Source: Orientallactaga sibirica (lineage: Eukaryota; Chordata; Mammalia; Rodentia; Dipodidae). Taken from it: DNA of 64,000 nucleotides. Of this stretch, positions 46,891-59,213 are shown piece by piece. The notes under the pieces are model-generated. The model saw only the letters and a program-made list of their open reading frames with translations. It did no database searches and was not told the origin of the DNA. The stretch lies in NCBI GenBank assembly GCA_036365145.1, contig JAEOAD010000024.1:12060501-12124500 (forward strand). Reading direction: 5' to 3'. A program made the translations under genes and the position numbers. Numbering within the stretch: position 1 is the stretch's first letter; each line of letters opens with the position of its first letter.

Positions 46891-47055
46891 GTAACCTGTG
46901 TTTTGAATTTACAGTGCTCATAGTTAAGAGACTGTCTAGAGTCTCAGAAATTGAACAATGTTGGGACTGGTAAAGACTATGGAGACTCTTTAAAGCTGGA
47001 CTGGATCTATTTTGCATCATGAGATATCCATGAGTTTATGTGGTCCATGGGCAAA

Positions 47056-47388
47056 TGTAATGGTTTAAATATAAAAAGTTCCCCATAGCCTCATGTGTTT
47101 GTAATTAAGTCTCATACTTAATCCTAGCAGATGGAGCCTTTGGGAGTGAATTGCTGGAGGATGCACATCACTGACTGTAAGCCTTGGAGTGTTACAGCTC
47201 AGCCCCACTTACTGCACTTAGCTCACTTTTTCTATTTCCTCTCTGCTTGTGAAAAGATATAATGCCCAGTTGTCTTCTCCTGTTGTGTTTTCCCTTCCAG
47301 GATATAACCTCTTGAAACTGTAAGCTGGAAATGATCCCTTTCTTACCATAAGATAACCTGGCATGAGGTGAATGTAATAACTACTATA
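47056..47388 (+). mobile_element. MaLR 3' LTR
   Basis: Starts TGTAATGGTTTAAATATAAA, contains CCCCATAGCCTCATGTG, ends near GAATGTAATAACTA. Same layout as the LTR at 41305. Confidence 0.75.
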
Positions 47389-48929
47389 GTATGAAAATCA
47401 CATTATAAGATGGTTCTGGTCAGGTGTTTGTTCCAGAAAAAAGAAACTTGTACAACTCCTTATAAATAGAATATATTTATTTTAGCATTTATACTTTACA
47501 TAAATAGAATATATTTATTTTAACATTTACATATTTTAACATTTACATTTGCAAATATGTATTATGCATTATATTTATATATAATGCATAAAACACAGTA
47601 AGAATATATATGTACATATATGTATGTATGTTTACAGAATTTTCTATATTTGAATTATTAAAAATAAGTTAATTTCTATATTGAAGTACTATAATATTTA
47701 TGTCATACAAAAGTGTATCAGATTGAACTCATAGTGTTAAATCTATAATAATCTTGGGACACTTTTGTAATCTTTATGGCTTTCACTTTTACAATAAGAT
47801 AATAATATACTACCTGTCTTGTAAGGTTGTTCTGAGGCTTAAATGATGGATGTAGTATGTGTTAAGTAGTGCTTAGTAAATAATCTGTGTAAACAGCTGT
47901 TTAGAAATGATGGACTATAAACTTCTGCTTTAAGAACTGCTGTGTATCTTATATAACTTTATATGCTTAAGATTCAATCTCCTTGAGTAGAATTTTTTAG
48001 TAAAATCCATATTTGGGCTTAGAAAGCTATACAATACATTTGAAATAGAGTCTCAACAAGTATAGGACATGCAGCTGCATAGTGTATTTACATTACTACA
48101 TACAGTGTATTTATTATTAAAATATGGCTTGTCCTTTGAAATGTTTTCTCAAGCACCCTCTATAAATATTCATTTGTTCTTTCCTCTCTAAAGTCCTGTT
48201 AAAATAATAATAATAAAACTTTAACATTTTTTGGTATCCTGTCCTTAGAATAAACCCTTTACATTTCTTTTAGGCCAGTGTACATTGACACATCAATAAG
48301 ATTGTTTGGTATACTTTCAATCTTAATATGATTAAGGGCCACTGTTTATATTTTTCCCTGTTGTTACTAACTTCTCTGCTTGCCAATTATGCTCTGTTTA
48401 AAGTATCCATATCCTCCATCTGCTCTGACATTTTGTTCCATGACCCAGCTATAAAGACTCTATTAATTACTTCACATTTATGGAGCTTTATTACAATTAA
48501 TACTGTTTCTAAAAAGCCTTGATTATTTATGAACAAAATTTCTCTAATTTCTCTACATGTAAAGTTAATTTAAAAAAAAACATATTTTAGTCTCTGTGAA
48601 TTATAATCATTAAAAAATAATTTAATCCATTTATATCATCTTGACAGGATTTGGCCTTTTTTGGAGCAAAAGGTCTTATCATCTTTCTTTCTTCTTATAA
48701 ATAGTACATTAACAACTATTTTAAAATAAATTACATGGACTTTGGCAAAAAACAAACAAACAAACAAACAAAAAAATACAATGCCCAGAATATACAGATA
48801 AGTGCTTTAGTTCACAAGCTGCCACTTATTAAATTGGAAGAACACATTGGACATGTGGTTAACCTTCCCTGAGTCTCAATTATCTATTTTATAAATTTGC
48901 ATTTTCAAAAATTTTCCCTAAGATGCTAT
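47389..48929. other. Unique AT-rich sequence with (CAAA)n at about 48750-48775
   Basis: A short internal duplication of TTATAAATAGAATATATTTA-like sequence lies near 47460-47520. No transposon or gene recognised. Confidence 0.55.
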
Positions 48930-49256
48930 TGTAGTTACCTTCTCATTTCTGTGATAAAACCATGTGAGAAGAACAAAGCATTTATTTCAACTTACAGTTG
49001 TGAGGGGATGTTATATCATGGCCAGGAAAGGATGGGTAGAACACAGGCTGGACATCACATCTTGCCATGGTTGCTGGCAGGAAGAAGTAAGAGTGAACTG
49101 AATGCTGGCAAGGGGAAAGCTGGGCTATAACACTCTGAAGGCTGCCCTGACTAACATACCGCCTCTAGCAAGGTTCCACCTCCCAGACTGACACCAACAG
49201 GGTGTCAATATTCACAATACATGATGCTAAGGGGAATTCTGATTTATAACACCACA
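48930..49256 (-). mobile_element. MaLR solo LTR
   Basis: On the minus strand it runs TGTGGTGTTATAAATCAG to AGGTAACTACA, so both TG and CA ends are present. It includes CTGTAAGTTGAAATAAATG near the polyadenylation region. Length 327 bp. Belongs to the subtype ending in a GAGAAGGTAACTA-like sequence. Confidence 0.8.
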
Positions 49257-49574
49257 AATACCTTCAATATATTAAGTATAGGTGAATCAACATGCAACAA
49301 GCTCTAGCACAGTGTTTGAAACTATTTCTTAGAAGAGTAATCAGTTAGACTAGATGGCATTCATTATTTAGACAGCCACAGTCTCCTACCAGGTCTGGTA
49401 CCAAGAAGGGCAGCTTAGAATGGTGCCTTATTGGCTACTAAAAACAGTCAAAATGACAAAGACCCACTTTGCTTAACTAAATCGTATTCGCTCAGAATCT
49501 CACTCGAACACACTTATTTTAGACAAACTGGTGGTTCATCTATTTTGTCTAGATCACCTAGCAAACATACTTTT

Positions 49575-49785
49575 GGACATGTATGTGTGGGTGTGTTTTC
49601 AGAGAGATTTAGCTGATGAGGGAACAACCACAATGACTGTGAGTGGCACCATCCCATGGGCTGTGGTTATTCACAGCTACATAAGTATGGAAACAATGGG
49701 ACCAGCTGCCTCATACCCCAACCATGGTGCCTTCCCTGCTATGATGGAAGGCATTCTCTCAAAACATCAAAAAGTCAAAGTTGTG
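49575..49785 (+). mobile_element. MaLR LTR fragment
   Basis: GAGAGATTTAGCTGATGAGG, GGCACCATCCCATGGGCTG, GACCAGCTGCCTCATACC and CCTTCCCTGCTATGATGGAA are successive parts of a MaLR LTR. The 5' and 3' ends are lost. It lies opposite in strand to the LTR at 48930. Confidence 0.72.
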
Positions 49786-50510
49786 TTTTAGTTACCTACA
49801 TTACTGTTGTAGGTATTATATTATAGCAATAATAAAAGTTCTACACAAAATTTCTCAAACACTTTTTTTAAATCAAATTCTATGTTGGTATTGTAATCAG
49901 AAAGTGTGCTCAGCACAATGGCATTTAAGAGTTTTAAGAAGAAGTAAAAGTTAATTCTAGACCAATTAACTCAGACCTATGGTGGCCTTGAAACCACTTC
50001 TCCCTGGAATGCTTTTTATGTGAGGAAAACTTTGAAAAGCCATTTTAGACACATTAGTTCTGTTACTTACAATAGAAAGCATCCTAACTGATAAGTAATT
50101 TGAAAATAGGAAGTGAGTTCATGCAATTAAGAGATCCTAAATAAGGAATGGCAGAGTGGAGGATATAAAATTGAGAAACTTAACTATCCAGGCTGGAAAA
50201 GTTGTGGGGTTAATGAAGCAGTTTGCATTTGATTAAACCGATTCCTGATATGTCTCAGGATACTAATAGCCCTTAAATCAATAGCATCATGGAAAATTCA
50301 AAATATTGGTATTTGCTAGACATTTCATGCAGCTTTCTGCTGTGGCCCACAGAAACTTAGTTTGAAGCCATCTGGTTTGATAGAATTACTCCTGCCTAAA
50401 CTTGCACTGTTCTATTACCCTGAGCTTTTGGAAAGCACTGGAATCAGGGCTAGCCTCAATGGAATAATGGTGACCTACTTATTTCCTGGCTCACAAATTG
50501 TCACAATACT
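49786..50510. other. Unique sequence
   Basis: Nothing recognised. Confidence 0.55.
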
Positions 50511-50689
50511 TTCTTCATGACTTTTTGTTTTCTTTCGTTTTTCGATATAGAGTTTCATTCTAGCCCAGTCTGACCTGGAATTCACTATATAGACTCAGGG
50601 TAGCCTTGAGCTCACAACAATCCTCCTACCTCTGCCTCCCAAGTGCTGAAATTAATGGCTTGTGCAACATTACTGGTTCTTCATGACTT
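50511..50689 (-). mobile_element. B1 SINE with target-site duplication
   Basis: TTCTTCATGACTT occurs at 50511-50523 and 50677-50689, an exact 13-bp duplication. Between them AGAGTTTCATTCTAGCCCAG, CACTATATAGACTCAGGGTA and CTGCCTCCCAAGTGCTG give reversed B1. Confidence 0.96.
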
Positions 50690-51085
50690 CTGATCATTCA
50701 AGAGAAACTATGTATACTTCCCTTGTAAGGGATTCTCCAAATGGAACTAGAAGGTAAGGCCATATTACTAAAGATATCACATGCTTCAGTTGTAGGACAT
50801 TGAGAAATCAAGCAAGAGCTGAGCTGGAAACCTGTTCCCTGCTGACTAGTGATCATTGTGATTGAAAGTGCTCTGCAGCCTACTGGGGAAAAAAGTCTCT
50901 GGTAGTAGCAGTAGACCCTGCAAGCTACACAACTGGCCACTTAGGAAAGATGTGTCCACTAGTGCAATAGTAACATGTCTCTTATGTGGGGGTAGCCAGC
51001 AGTTTTTGGTATGGATTCGAGGCATACTCCATGAGAAGGAATTCATGCATAATATTGAAATCCTAATCAAAAATCTGTGGCTGGG
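50690..51085 (+). mobile_element. LINE-1 3'-end fragment
   Basis: ACATTGAGAAATCAAGCAAG, GAGCTGAGCTGGAAACC, AGTGCAATAGTAACATGTCT, CTTATGTGG and GAATTCATGCATAATATTGA run parallel to 61320-61610, the 3' part of the LINE-1 at 59.8-61.9 kb. Confidence 0.68.
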
Positions 51086-51087
51086 GG

Positions 51088-51372
51088 TTGGAGAGATGAT
51101 TAAATGGTTAAGTCACTTGCCTGCAAAGCCTAATGACCAAGGTTTGAGTCCCTAGCATCCACATAAAGCTAGATGCACAAAATGGTGCATGTATCTGGAG
51201 TTAGTTTGTAGCAGCTAGAGGCCCTGGCACTCCCATTCTCCTTCTCTTCTCTTCTCTTCTCTTCTCTTCTCTTCTCTTCTCTTCTCTTCTCTTCTCTTCT
51301 CTTCTCTTCTCTTCTCTTCTCTTCTCTTCTCTTCTCTCTGTTATTACAAATAAATAAGAATATATATTTTTT
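51088..51372 (+). mobile_element. DIP-type SINE with (CTTCT)n expansion
   Basis: GGTTGGAGAGATGATTAAAT, CACATAAAGCTAGATGCAC, GTATCTGGAGTTAGTTTGTA and GAGGCCCTGGCACTCCC, then about 97 bp of nearly pure CTTCT at 51241-51337 where other copies have a mixed CT run, then AAATAAATAAG. The repeat explains the Arg/Glu/Lys frames on the minus strand. Confidence 0.95.
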
Positions 51373-52619
51373 AAAACCAGTGACTGAGAAATCACAGGGA
51401 TTAGGAGGGAATTTATTAATGTACTGTGGCTGCATGGACATATTATGCCCAAAATTGCCTTCTAAGTACTTATTTTATGCATATATAATAGTGCTATTCA
51501 CCTTTTTTTGTTAGAGAAGCTTCTATTTTCAGATTGTAGTGGCTGCTACAACTCATCCAAGTGCTGAGAAAAAGTGAAAGTAGTATATTCAGCAATTCAT
51601 GACACATCTCCGTCACACCCTCCAGTGGCTCAGGGACTATAACAGAACAGGAGGTAAAAGAATATAAGAGCCAAAGGATAGAGCAGAATGCTACAAAATG
51701 CTTTCTTCCATGCACAAGATGGTTATTGTAATCATCACTTCACTTTGGCTATCTTTACCACCACAAAAGACCTGCATAATATTGGGTCTATCAACAGGTT
51801 GCCATTATGGAGGAAAAAGAACAAAGGAGGAGTCATAAATATAAAAGAGGGCATATATATATATGAACGGTAGGAAAAAAGAGGAAGTTTAGTGGAGGAA
51901 TAGGGGTATGAAATACAAATGAGGGTGGTGGGTAGGAATTATGTCAACTTTTTATAAATCTTTATTATTTTAAGATAAAAGTATGATATGGAAATAATAC
52001 TACAAACAGAAATACTAAAAATAAAAAAAGACCATGCAGTTCCCATAACATAGACATTTTAAAAGTAAGAGTATAATAAAATTATAGCAAGAACAGCTTC
52101 AGGTCTATTTAGATTTCAAATGTCAGCTCATCTTTTTCTTATTCCAACTGGTTAGAACAGATGCCATGCACCTGTTGGCAGAAACTGGACCAATGCACAC
52201 CAACACCAAGAACGGCATTTGTCTGCTTTCACTTAGTTAGGTGTTCTATAATTGGATTTTGGCCAATGAATCGTAAGGAAAGCTAAATGACAGCCTTCCA
52301 GGCCTGTGGATCAAATGGTCCATGTCATCCTCTAGTCTGTCTCCAATTTGCATGGCTGGACTTCAAGATGCTGAGGTACAGAGACAACCCATGGAACAGG
52401 CTTGTGCCACAGATTGCAAGGGGGCCACCTACAGAGCCTGGAAACCCACTTTGACCTGTGCTGAAAGACTGAAAGTAAACCATTGACTTTTCTTGTATTG
52501 GGCCCTTAACATGTAGACTTCTCAATTGCAATAATAAACATGGATTATTTTTACTTATTTGGAATTTCCTTTTTTTTTAAATTGTTAACTGCCAAAGATC
52601 AGTCACATCTATAGGATTA
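51373..52619. other. Unique sequence
   Basis: A GC-balanced part at 52090-52545 ends near an AATAAA (52533) but no poly(A) or known element is seen. Confidence 0.5.
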
Positions 52620-52957
52620 GGGGGGGGTTAAGCAAGTTTATTTTTTATTGTGTGTATGTGAGTGTGAGTGTGTAGGTATCATGATATTATGTGTGGAGGT
52701 CAAAGGATAATCTTAGCTGTCAGTCCTTACCAACCACCTTCTTTGAGGCAGGGTATTCCTTGTCATTCACCACTGCGTTCCCAGACTAGCTGGCCCATGA
52801 GCTTCTAGGAATTCTCATATATCTGCCTCCCATCTTGCCCTAGGCATGCTGGGAGCACAAACTCTAATGCCATTGCATCTGACTTTATTGAGTTCTGGGG
52901 ACACAAATGCAAGTGGTCAGCAGCTACTTTACCCAATGAGCCATCTCCTCAGCCCTA
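52620..52957 (-). mobile_element. B4-type chimeric SINE (ID_B1-like)
   Basis: On the minus strand: GGGCTGAGGAGATGGCTCAT (ID-like head), GAGTTTGTGCTCCCAGC, AGGCAAGATGGGAGGCAG-like B1 part, CAAGGAATACCCTGCCTC, then ATTATCCTTTGACCTCCACA and a CA-rich tail. All three modules are in order. Confidence 0.82.
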
Positions 52958-53556
52958 TATTATTTTTATTAATATAATTCTCTACACAATTTTGGCTTAT
53001 TTTTAGCACCCTCATGTTTAAATAAGATTATTCTCTATCCTAGCTCTACTAATTCTTCTCTCCCAAGATGTCTATAAGTTTCCAAATTTATCTGAAATTT
53101 TCATATCTTGCTCTGTCCTAGTCTTGTTAAACTTTGTGGAACTTCTATCTTGCCTCTTGAAGATCTGTTCACTTCTCTCACCATGACCCAGCTATGGAGA
53201 AAGGTGCACTCTATAATGATTGGGTAATACCGCTCACCGACGCCTTTACAAAATGCTTGAGAGGATGAAAAGGAATTTCATTGCTACAGAGTAAATAGCA
53301 AAGTTATAAACTGTAGACATGCTTTCTTATCTCACCTGCCAGATTTCTCACTGACTGAAGCACTCCTGTCTATTTCCACCTGACTCCTATTTCCTTCTTT
53401 CTTTCCCATTCTCTGCCGCTCTCCTGAAGGTGTTTTTATCTTCTGTCAAAGTGTTCTCCTTGTCAAGTTCTGAGTTCAATGGAGAGTATTAATCATCTTC
53501 ATGATAAAACGGAGAGAGATTTATTCAAATGTGTTCATTTTCAAAAGTTACCCACT
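52958..53556. other. Unique sequence
   Basis: Nothing recognised. Confidence 0.5.
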
Positions 53557-53592
53557 GTGTTAGTTGGAATGTAAAATGTCTCCCATAGGGTT
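53557..53592 (+). mobile_element. MaLR LTR 5' remnant
   Basis: TGTGTTAGTTGGAATGTAAA followed by ATGTCTCCCATAGGG matches the first 35 bases of the LTR type at 41305. The rest is missing. Confidence 0.5.
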
Positions 53593-53699
53593 GTTTGTAG
53601 CAGTTTGTTTAACCAAAATGAACCTAGATATCATGTAACAGAAGATCCCAGAATCCATTTCACAAACAGCTCTACATAATTATTGAATTTGAGATATAA

Positions 53700-53880
53700 T
53701 TTTGTTGTTGGAATTCTTTTTCTTTGGAAGGGTGTAGGATGATGAACAGGCTCTCTCTATGGAGTCAAGGTTGGCCAGAAATTCACAAAGGTGTCCAAGT
53801 TGTCCCTAATCTTGCAATCCTTTTGTCTCATCTTCCTAAGTGTTAAGTTTGCAGACCTGAATTACTGAATTCCTAGCCTC
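53700..53880 (-). mobile_element. Very old B1-like remnant
   Basis: GGAGTCAAGGTTGGCCAGAA, GTCTCATCTTCCTAAGTG and CCTGAATTACTGAATTCCTA keep the reversed B1 order at low identity. Confidence 0.4.
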
Positions 53881-54214
53881 ACTGGATTTTTCTGAAGTGA
53901 CTTGGTTTGATGCCCAGATGACTACCAATGAAACACAAAGGACATTTTTGACCACACCGAGGAGAGTATCCAAGACTACTTTAAGTTTTACGATGTCTAT
54001 GAGCTATCACTTTTTGAAATACCAATCAAAGGGAAAAATGTTAACTTATAATGAGACAAATAGATAACATTGCATGTGATTTTAGTTCCTAACAAAATGT
54101 ATCCTGAAACACTACAAAGCCATGTCTAAGAATGATTCTGTGCATTTGAAACAATATAGTGGATGGGAACATGTGTAAAAAAAAAAAAATCCCAATAGAG
54201 ACATAACATTAGAA

Positions 54215-54480
54215 AGTTCTCTATTGGATGCTTATGCAGGCTGGCATAAAGCTACCATTAATTGCTTGAGGGCTCTATAACCCTTTTATTGAGTTTATTG
54301 AAAAGAGCGTTTGAGAAATGCCTATCGAACTCTGGCGAGCTGAGTAGCTTAAATAAAGCTTAAACAATGCCTTTTCCATCTCAAGCATCTAAGTTACTTG
54401 GCAGTTTCGGGATCCGAGTGAGACCCCAGAGAAAAGAGTCAACAAAACCCGGCCATAAAACCAGGAAAGCATTGAATGTT
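54215..54480. promoter_or_regulatory. Candidate conserved regulatory block
   Basis: Six or seven CpGs are kept within about 160 bp (54307-54452) in otherwise CpG-poor, AT-rich DNA. It includes TTTATTGAGTTTATTG, TATCGAAC, CTGGCGAGC and TTCGGGATCCGAGTG. No repeat family is recognised. Conserved-enhancer status is inference and rests on composition alone. Confidence 0.33.
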
Positions 54481-55086
54481 TGGATTCAGGACTAGACACT
54501 GAGAAAATAGAAAGCGTGCCTTTAAAATGCACACTTTCTGCTACAATGCAAAACTAATTTACAAACATTGTGTTGAGATTGCAGAAGAGGGGCACTGTTA
54601 AATGTCTTTTGCACAAAAGAAATATTTTCTAAAGAAGTATATTCAACTGTGTCTCTGTAGATTATTGAAGTTTTAAGTTAGTCTGACCCTCCCTTAGTAT
54701 TTATGAGAACCCTGAAATATTTGATAATCCTTTGCATGGACACAGATGCATGATGTCTAAGTTTCTCATGCCGATTTCCAATATTAAATTCACATTTTGT
54801 TGCCTTAAATCACACATAAAATTAGTTTTTACTTTAATCATTTGACCACTTGAAAACATACCTGGGTTTAAAAAGCAAACTCACTAACCACACATATATA
54901 CACCCTTGTATTCATTATTTTTAAAAATCTTACTACATTTTTGATTAATAATATATACCACATCTTAATGGTTTGCTTCCCTTTTCTTACTTCATGTGAA
55001 CCTGTACTTGTTGCACTAGTTCATGATCAATATCTAAGGTTTATCTGGAATATTACTGTCAGAAGTTAGTTAAAAAATAAAGAAAT
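54481..55086. other. Unique AT-rich sequence
   Basis: Nothing recognised. Confidence 0.5.
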
Positions 55087-55430
55087 CTGGGCTGCAGAGA
55101 TGGTTCAGTGAGTAAAGAATTTGCCACGCAAATGTGAGTGTGGGGGTTCTGATCTGTAGCACCCATGTAAATGCCAAGTGTGCTTTGGGACCTGTCTGTT
55201 ACACCAGCATTCAGGAGGTGAGGTAACTCCTACTTTACTAGTCCAGCTAGCAAGCTCTGGGTTTAAGTGAGAGAGCCTGCCTCAGTAAATAAAATGGAGA
55301 GGAATACACCATTAGATAGTATAGCAGATATGTAGACATAAACACCCCATTGTTAACCTCTGGCCTCCACACAAACACCCAAATACATGTGCCCATATCT
55401 CACACTAACATACACATACAAAAAACCAAA
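55087..55430 (+). mobile_element. B4-type chimeric SINE (ID_B1-like)
   Basis: TGGGCTGCAGAGATGGTTCA, CTGATCTGTAGCACCCATG, a B1 middle with CAGCATTCAGGAGGTGAGG and GAGAGCCTGCCTCAG, then TAACCTCTGGCCTCCACACA and a CA-rich end. Same modular order as the 52620 copy but on the other strand. Confidence 0.82.
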
Positions 55431-55861
55431 ACTCAGAAACATATATAGTTAAATATTAACCCAAAATACACAAGTAAATTCTTTTATTTTAAATGATTTT
55501 ATTAACTCTAAAATTTTACAAATCAAATCTGTAAATATTCTCACCCAATGCTTCTGTAATTCTCCACTATCTTTTTTGAATCTAGAGTACATTTTGAATT
55601 AATTTTGTGTGTATACTGTGAAGCAAGAGCTTATTTTTCTAGGTTCATTTACTTTTCTTCATCCTGTCTCTTTACAAACACAACTCCATAATTTTAGTTG
55701 TATTACATTCAAGTTCATCCTGTCTGCTCAAATTTCCTGTTGAACTTTTCTACTAAATTTCCCACCTCAGTTATACTTTCCAAATACAGAACTTTGAATT
55801 GGTTCTTCTTCATTTCCATATATTTTACTGGGATTCTAGTTTTATTAATGTATTTTTTATT
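55431..55861. other. Unique AT-rich sequence
   Basis: Nothing recognised. Confidence 0.5.
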
Positions 55862-56076
55862 TCTTTTAATATTTTTATTTATTTTGGGGGAGAGGAGAAG
55901 AGAGGAAAGGAGAGGAGGGAGTGAGAATTGGCATGTCAGGGCCTCTAGCTGCTGCAAACCAACCCAGATGCATGTCCCACTCTGTGCATCTGGAATTTCA
56001 TGGGTACCGGGGGATCAAAACAGGGTAGTTAGTCTTTGTAGGTAAGCGCCTTAACAACTAAGTCATCTCTCCAGCC
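55862..56076 (-). mobile_element. DIP-type SINE
   Basis: Purine-rich GGAGAGGAGAAGAGAGG run, GTCAGGGCCTCTAGCTGC, CCACTCTGTGCATCTGG, reversed head TAAGTCATCTCTCCAGCCC. Confidence 0.93.
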
Positions 56077-56813
56077 CTATTAGTGTATTTTCTTTTAATT
56101 TCCTTTTAAACTTTTTTCTTTATCTCTTTGACTATAATTTTTTGACTGTAATTTGACAAAAGATTTTTCTGCTTATAAGACTTATAACTTAGTTTACGCT
56201 GAAATTGTGTCTTTCATTTTACTTTGCTCATTTCAATCGTCATACTTTCATTCCTTTCTGTGCTTTGTGATACTTCTGTTGGACTAGGCATTAAATCTCA
56301 TGATATCTTATATTATAAAATTCTTTCCCTTCCACAGGATATTTTACTTTTCCAGTTATTATTAGTAGTTTTTTGACCTGTGACCTTTACAAACTACTCC
56401 CAAAAGCTGAATTCTTTGTCATGAATAGTGCCAATATCTCTGCTTTTTAGCTAAGCATGTATACCTGTTAAGATTATAATAAGAAGTCCTTAAAGGTTAA
56501 GAACCAATAAAAGAGAAACAAAAGAAACTAAACCAAAAAAAAAAAAAATGCCAATTATTCCAGTGTTTACACACTGGCTTTCTTCTGGGCACTCAGACAT
56601 TCACCAGAATTGTGCCAAGTTAAACCATCAGCCACACATAAATGCTTGAAGTCTCTTTGGGTATTTTCCAAGCATGAATTTTGGATTGGCCAAGATTCCC
56701 CAACATTTATCATACTTTATAGTTTACAGCATTCTAACCTCTATAAAGAATAAACAAATGCAAATTAAAAAAAAAAAAGTATTTCCAGCTTTAAAAAAAA
56801 ATTAAAAACCTGG
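56077..56813. other. Unique sequence with short A runs
   Basis: Nothing recognised; A runs near 56536 and 56766. Confidence 0.5.
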
Positions 56814-57050
56814 GCAGGAGAGATGGGTTAGTGGTTAAGACACTTACCTATGAAGCGTAAGGACCAATGTTTGACTCTCTGGGTCCCACATAAGCCAGAT
56901 GCACATGGTAACATAAGTGTGCAAGATGACACATGTGAACAAGGTGGTGCATGTGTCTGGAGTTTGATTGCAGTGGCTGGAGGTCAAAGTATTCCAATTC
57001 TCTCTCTTTCATAAAAAGATTAAAAAGTAAGTAGATTAAAAAAAAAAAAA
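56814..57050 (+). mobile_element. DIP-type SINE, long variant
   Basis: GGGCAGGAGAGATGGGTTAG, AAGCCAGATGCACATGGTAA, the extra segment with GTGCAAGATGACACATGTG, then AACAAGGTGGTGCATGTGTC and a short CT run. Third copy carrying the ~34-bp extra part. Confidence 0.92.
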
Positions 57051-57840
57051 ACTGATTTTGAACATAAAACCCCCTTGCCTCAAACTCTCAAATACTGGTA
57101 TTATGAACACATTAGGGGTTTGAACCAACATGACACTCCATGTCATTTTCCACCTTTTGCTCCTAGACTTTAGATCACCTCTTTTTAACTTTTCTCAAAG
57201 TTTAATGGAGGAAATAAATGTCAGCATCAAGAACCTTCCAGAATCCTTCTTCTATGTACTGAGCATGGCAGGTGGGGATGGAGAGGATGTGGGGTCAGAA
57301 TGTGGACAGGCCTGAGCCCAGCTGAAGCTCAGTACATGAGGCTGTGACATGTCCCTCCTCAGTTCTGTCATCTCTACTCTTTACTCCTTGTCACTTAGTA
57401 TTCCCAGACTGACAGAACCTGTGGTTATCCACTCATCCTTCCATCCAAGAACCCCTAACAGCACTGTCTTCTTTGTCCATGTCACCAAGGCTCAGGCATG
57501 ACTGTGTCCTCCTCCCAGTCCTCTGTTTCATTCTGTCCCCCAATTTCTGGAACAAAGCTTGTTCTTGTGCTTAGAAGGATGATGGTCACTGTCCTTCCTA
57601 GTCCCTGAGATGACCACGTGAGGAGGTGTTTCTCTGTCAGTTTCCCTCAAGGTCCACAAAGCTCTTGATATTTTATTTGTTATTTCATTTACCTTTAGTC
57701 CAGGCATCTTTGTTTACATCATTGCACCTATGAGCCATTCCAACCACTTAGATTCAAAGGTCAGAGAAAGATGACTGTTTTGTGTACCTCCCAGCTCAGT
57801 CCATTTACAGGCCAGATAAATGCCTTGGCTGGCCACTAGA
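57051..57840. other. Unidentified GC-richer sequence
   Basis: 57190-57800 is more GC-rich than the window average, with many CT-rich and GGTGGGGATGG-like parts. No frame with a known motif and no known repeat. It borders the inverted LINE-1 on its left. Confidence 0.4.
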
Positions 57841-59179
57841 CCTGTAATCCTCCCTCCAGAGTGAGGTTTTGAAATCACCCACTACAACTGTGTTTGGTGT
57901 TACCTATGACCTTAATTCTAATAGTTTTTGTTTGATGAAATTGGGAGCACCCATGTTAAGTGCATATATATTTAGAATTGTAATGTCCTCCTGTTGGAGT
58001 GTTCCTTTAATTAATATAAAGTGACCTTATTCTATTTCCTGAATAATGATGGCCTGAAGTATCCCCTGTCAGATATTAGGTTAGTGATCCTTGCTTGTTT
58101 TCTTGGCCCATTGGCTTGAAACACCATTTTCCAACCTTTCACCCTAAGATAGTGGCCATCCTTTGTAGAAAGGTGTGTTTCTTAGAGGCAACAAATTGAA
58201 GGATCTTCCTTTATAACCCAGTCTGCAAACCTATGTCTTTTTGTTGGGGCTTTTTTTTTTTTTTTTTTTAATTTGACTTACTGTTTTGCATTGCTAGTAT
58301 TTCAGATTGTTTTTTCATTATTATTTCTATTTCCTAATTCATGTCTTGTATTGACCTCCTTATTTCATTAAATTGGTTTCCTGTGTCTACTTTGATTCCT
58401 TTGACTTACTCTTTTATTTCTTTGAGCATATTTATGATCATTCTTTTGAAATCTTTCTCAGGAATTTCTGCCAAATCAGTCTCACTGGAGGTCATTTCTG
58501 ATGGATTTATAATTTTTGGTGGATTTATATTGTTTTGATACTCTGCGTCTCTTGTATTATAATGCAAAGTTTTGCATGTTGGATTAATTTAATGTTTGGG
58601 TTGTCTAATTATCTGCACTATTATTAAATATATCAATAAATCTGACATTATATATCTTCAGGGTAGGAGATTAAGGTGCTAGGTGTGGCTCTTAAAATAT
58701 TCTCAAAGTAACCACAAAAGTGATCCTGGGTGTTGGGTTTGCCTGCTGTGAGAGTATTGGAGTAGGCTGGGTGGAACAAAATATAGGCGAATTCTAAAAT
58801 TTAACTGAAAAATACACACATTAAATGAAAACCAGCACAGAGTATTGATGCAAGAGTAGCTATTATGACAAACAGATCCTCTAACAAAGTCAAAGTCCCT
58901 AAGGATGTGTGTTGCCCCACACCCTTAATCCTGTCAACTGTGGGGCTGAGATTTATGGTCTGTAGAGGGTTCCAAGGTCAGCTTGTGACCTAGTTAGACC
59001 CTGCCCCAATGAATGGCAGAAGAGGAGAAAAAGGACTATAAATCAGGAAGCAACAAATGACAAGCCCAAAATATAGCTTATTTAAGAAGGCAAATCTGAC
59101 CATCTGTCACATTTAATATGTAATTTATCCTAACATGGAAGGTACAGTTAGCACTTCTGTGGCAAGCCTATATACCAGG

Positions 59180-59213
<34 letters not shown>

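Larger units (their letters stand above)
45851..47388 (+). mobile_element. ERVL-MaLR element, 5'-truncated, with nested B1
   Basis: The internal region 45851-47055 carries GTCCATGTCCTGAGAATTTA and other MaLR-internal blocks and ends GGTCCATGGGCAAA directly before an LTR at 47056-47388. The 5' LTR is absent; a LINE-1 3' UTR occupies that side. The longest frame (148 codons, minus strand) carries no retroviral motif. The internal DNA is non-coding, as is usual for the family. Confidence 0.72.

Noticed and set aside
51169..51452. Arg/Glu/Lys-repeat frames
   Set aside because: They are translations of the (CTTCT)n array read on the minus strand.
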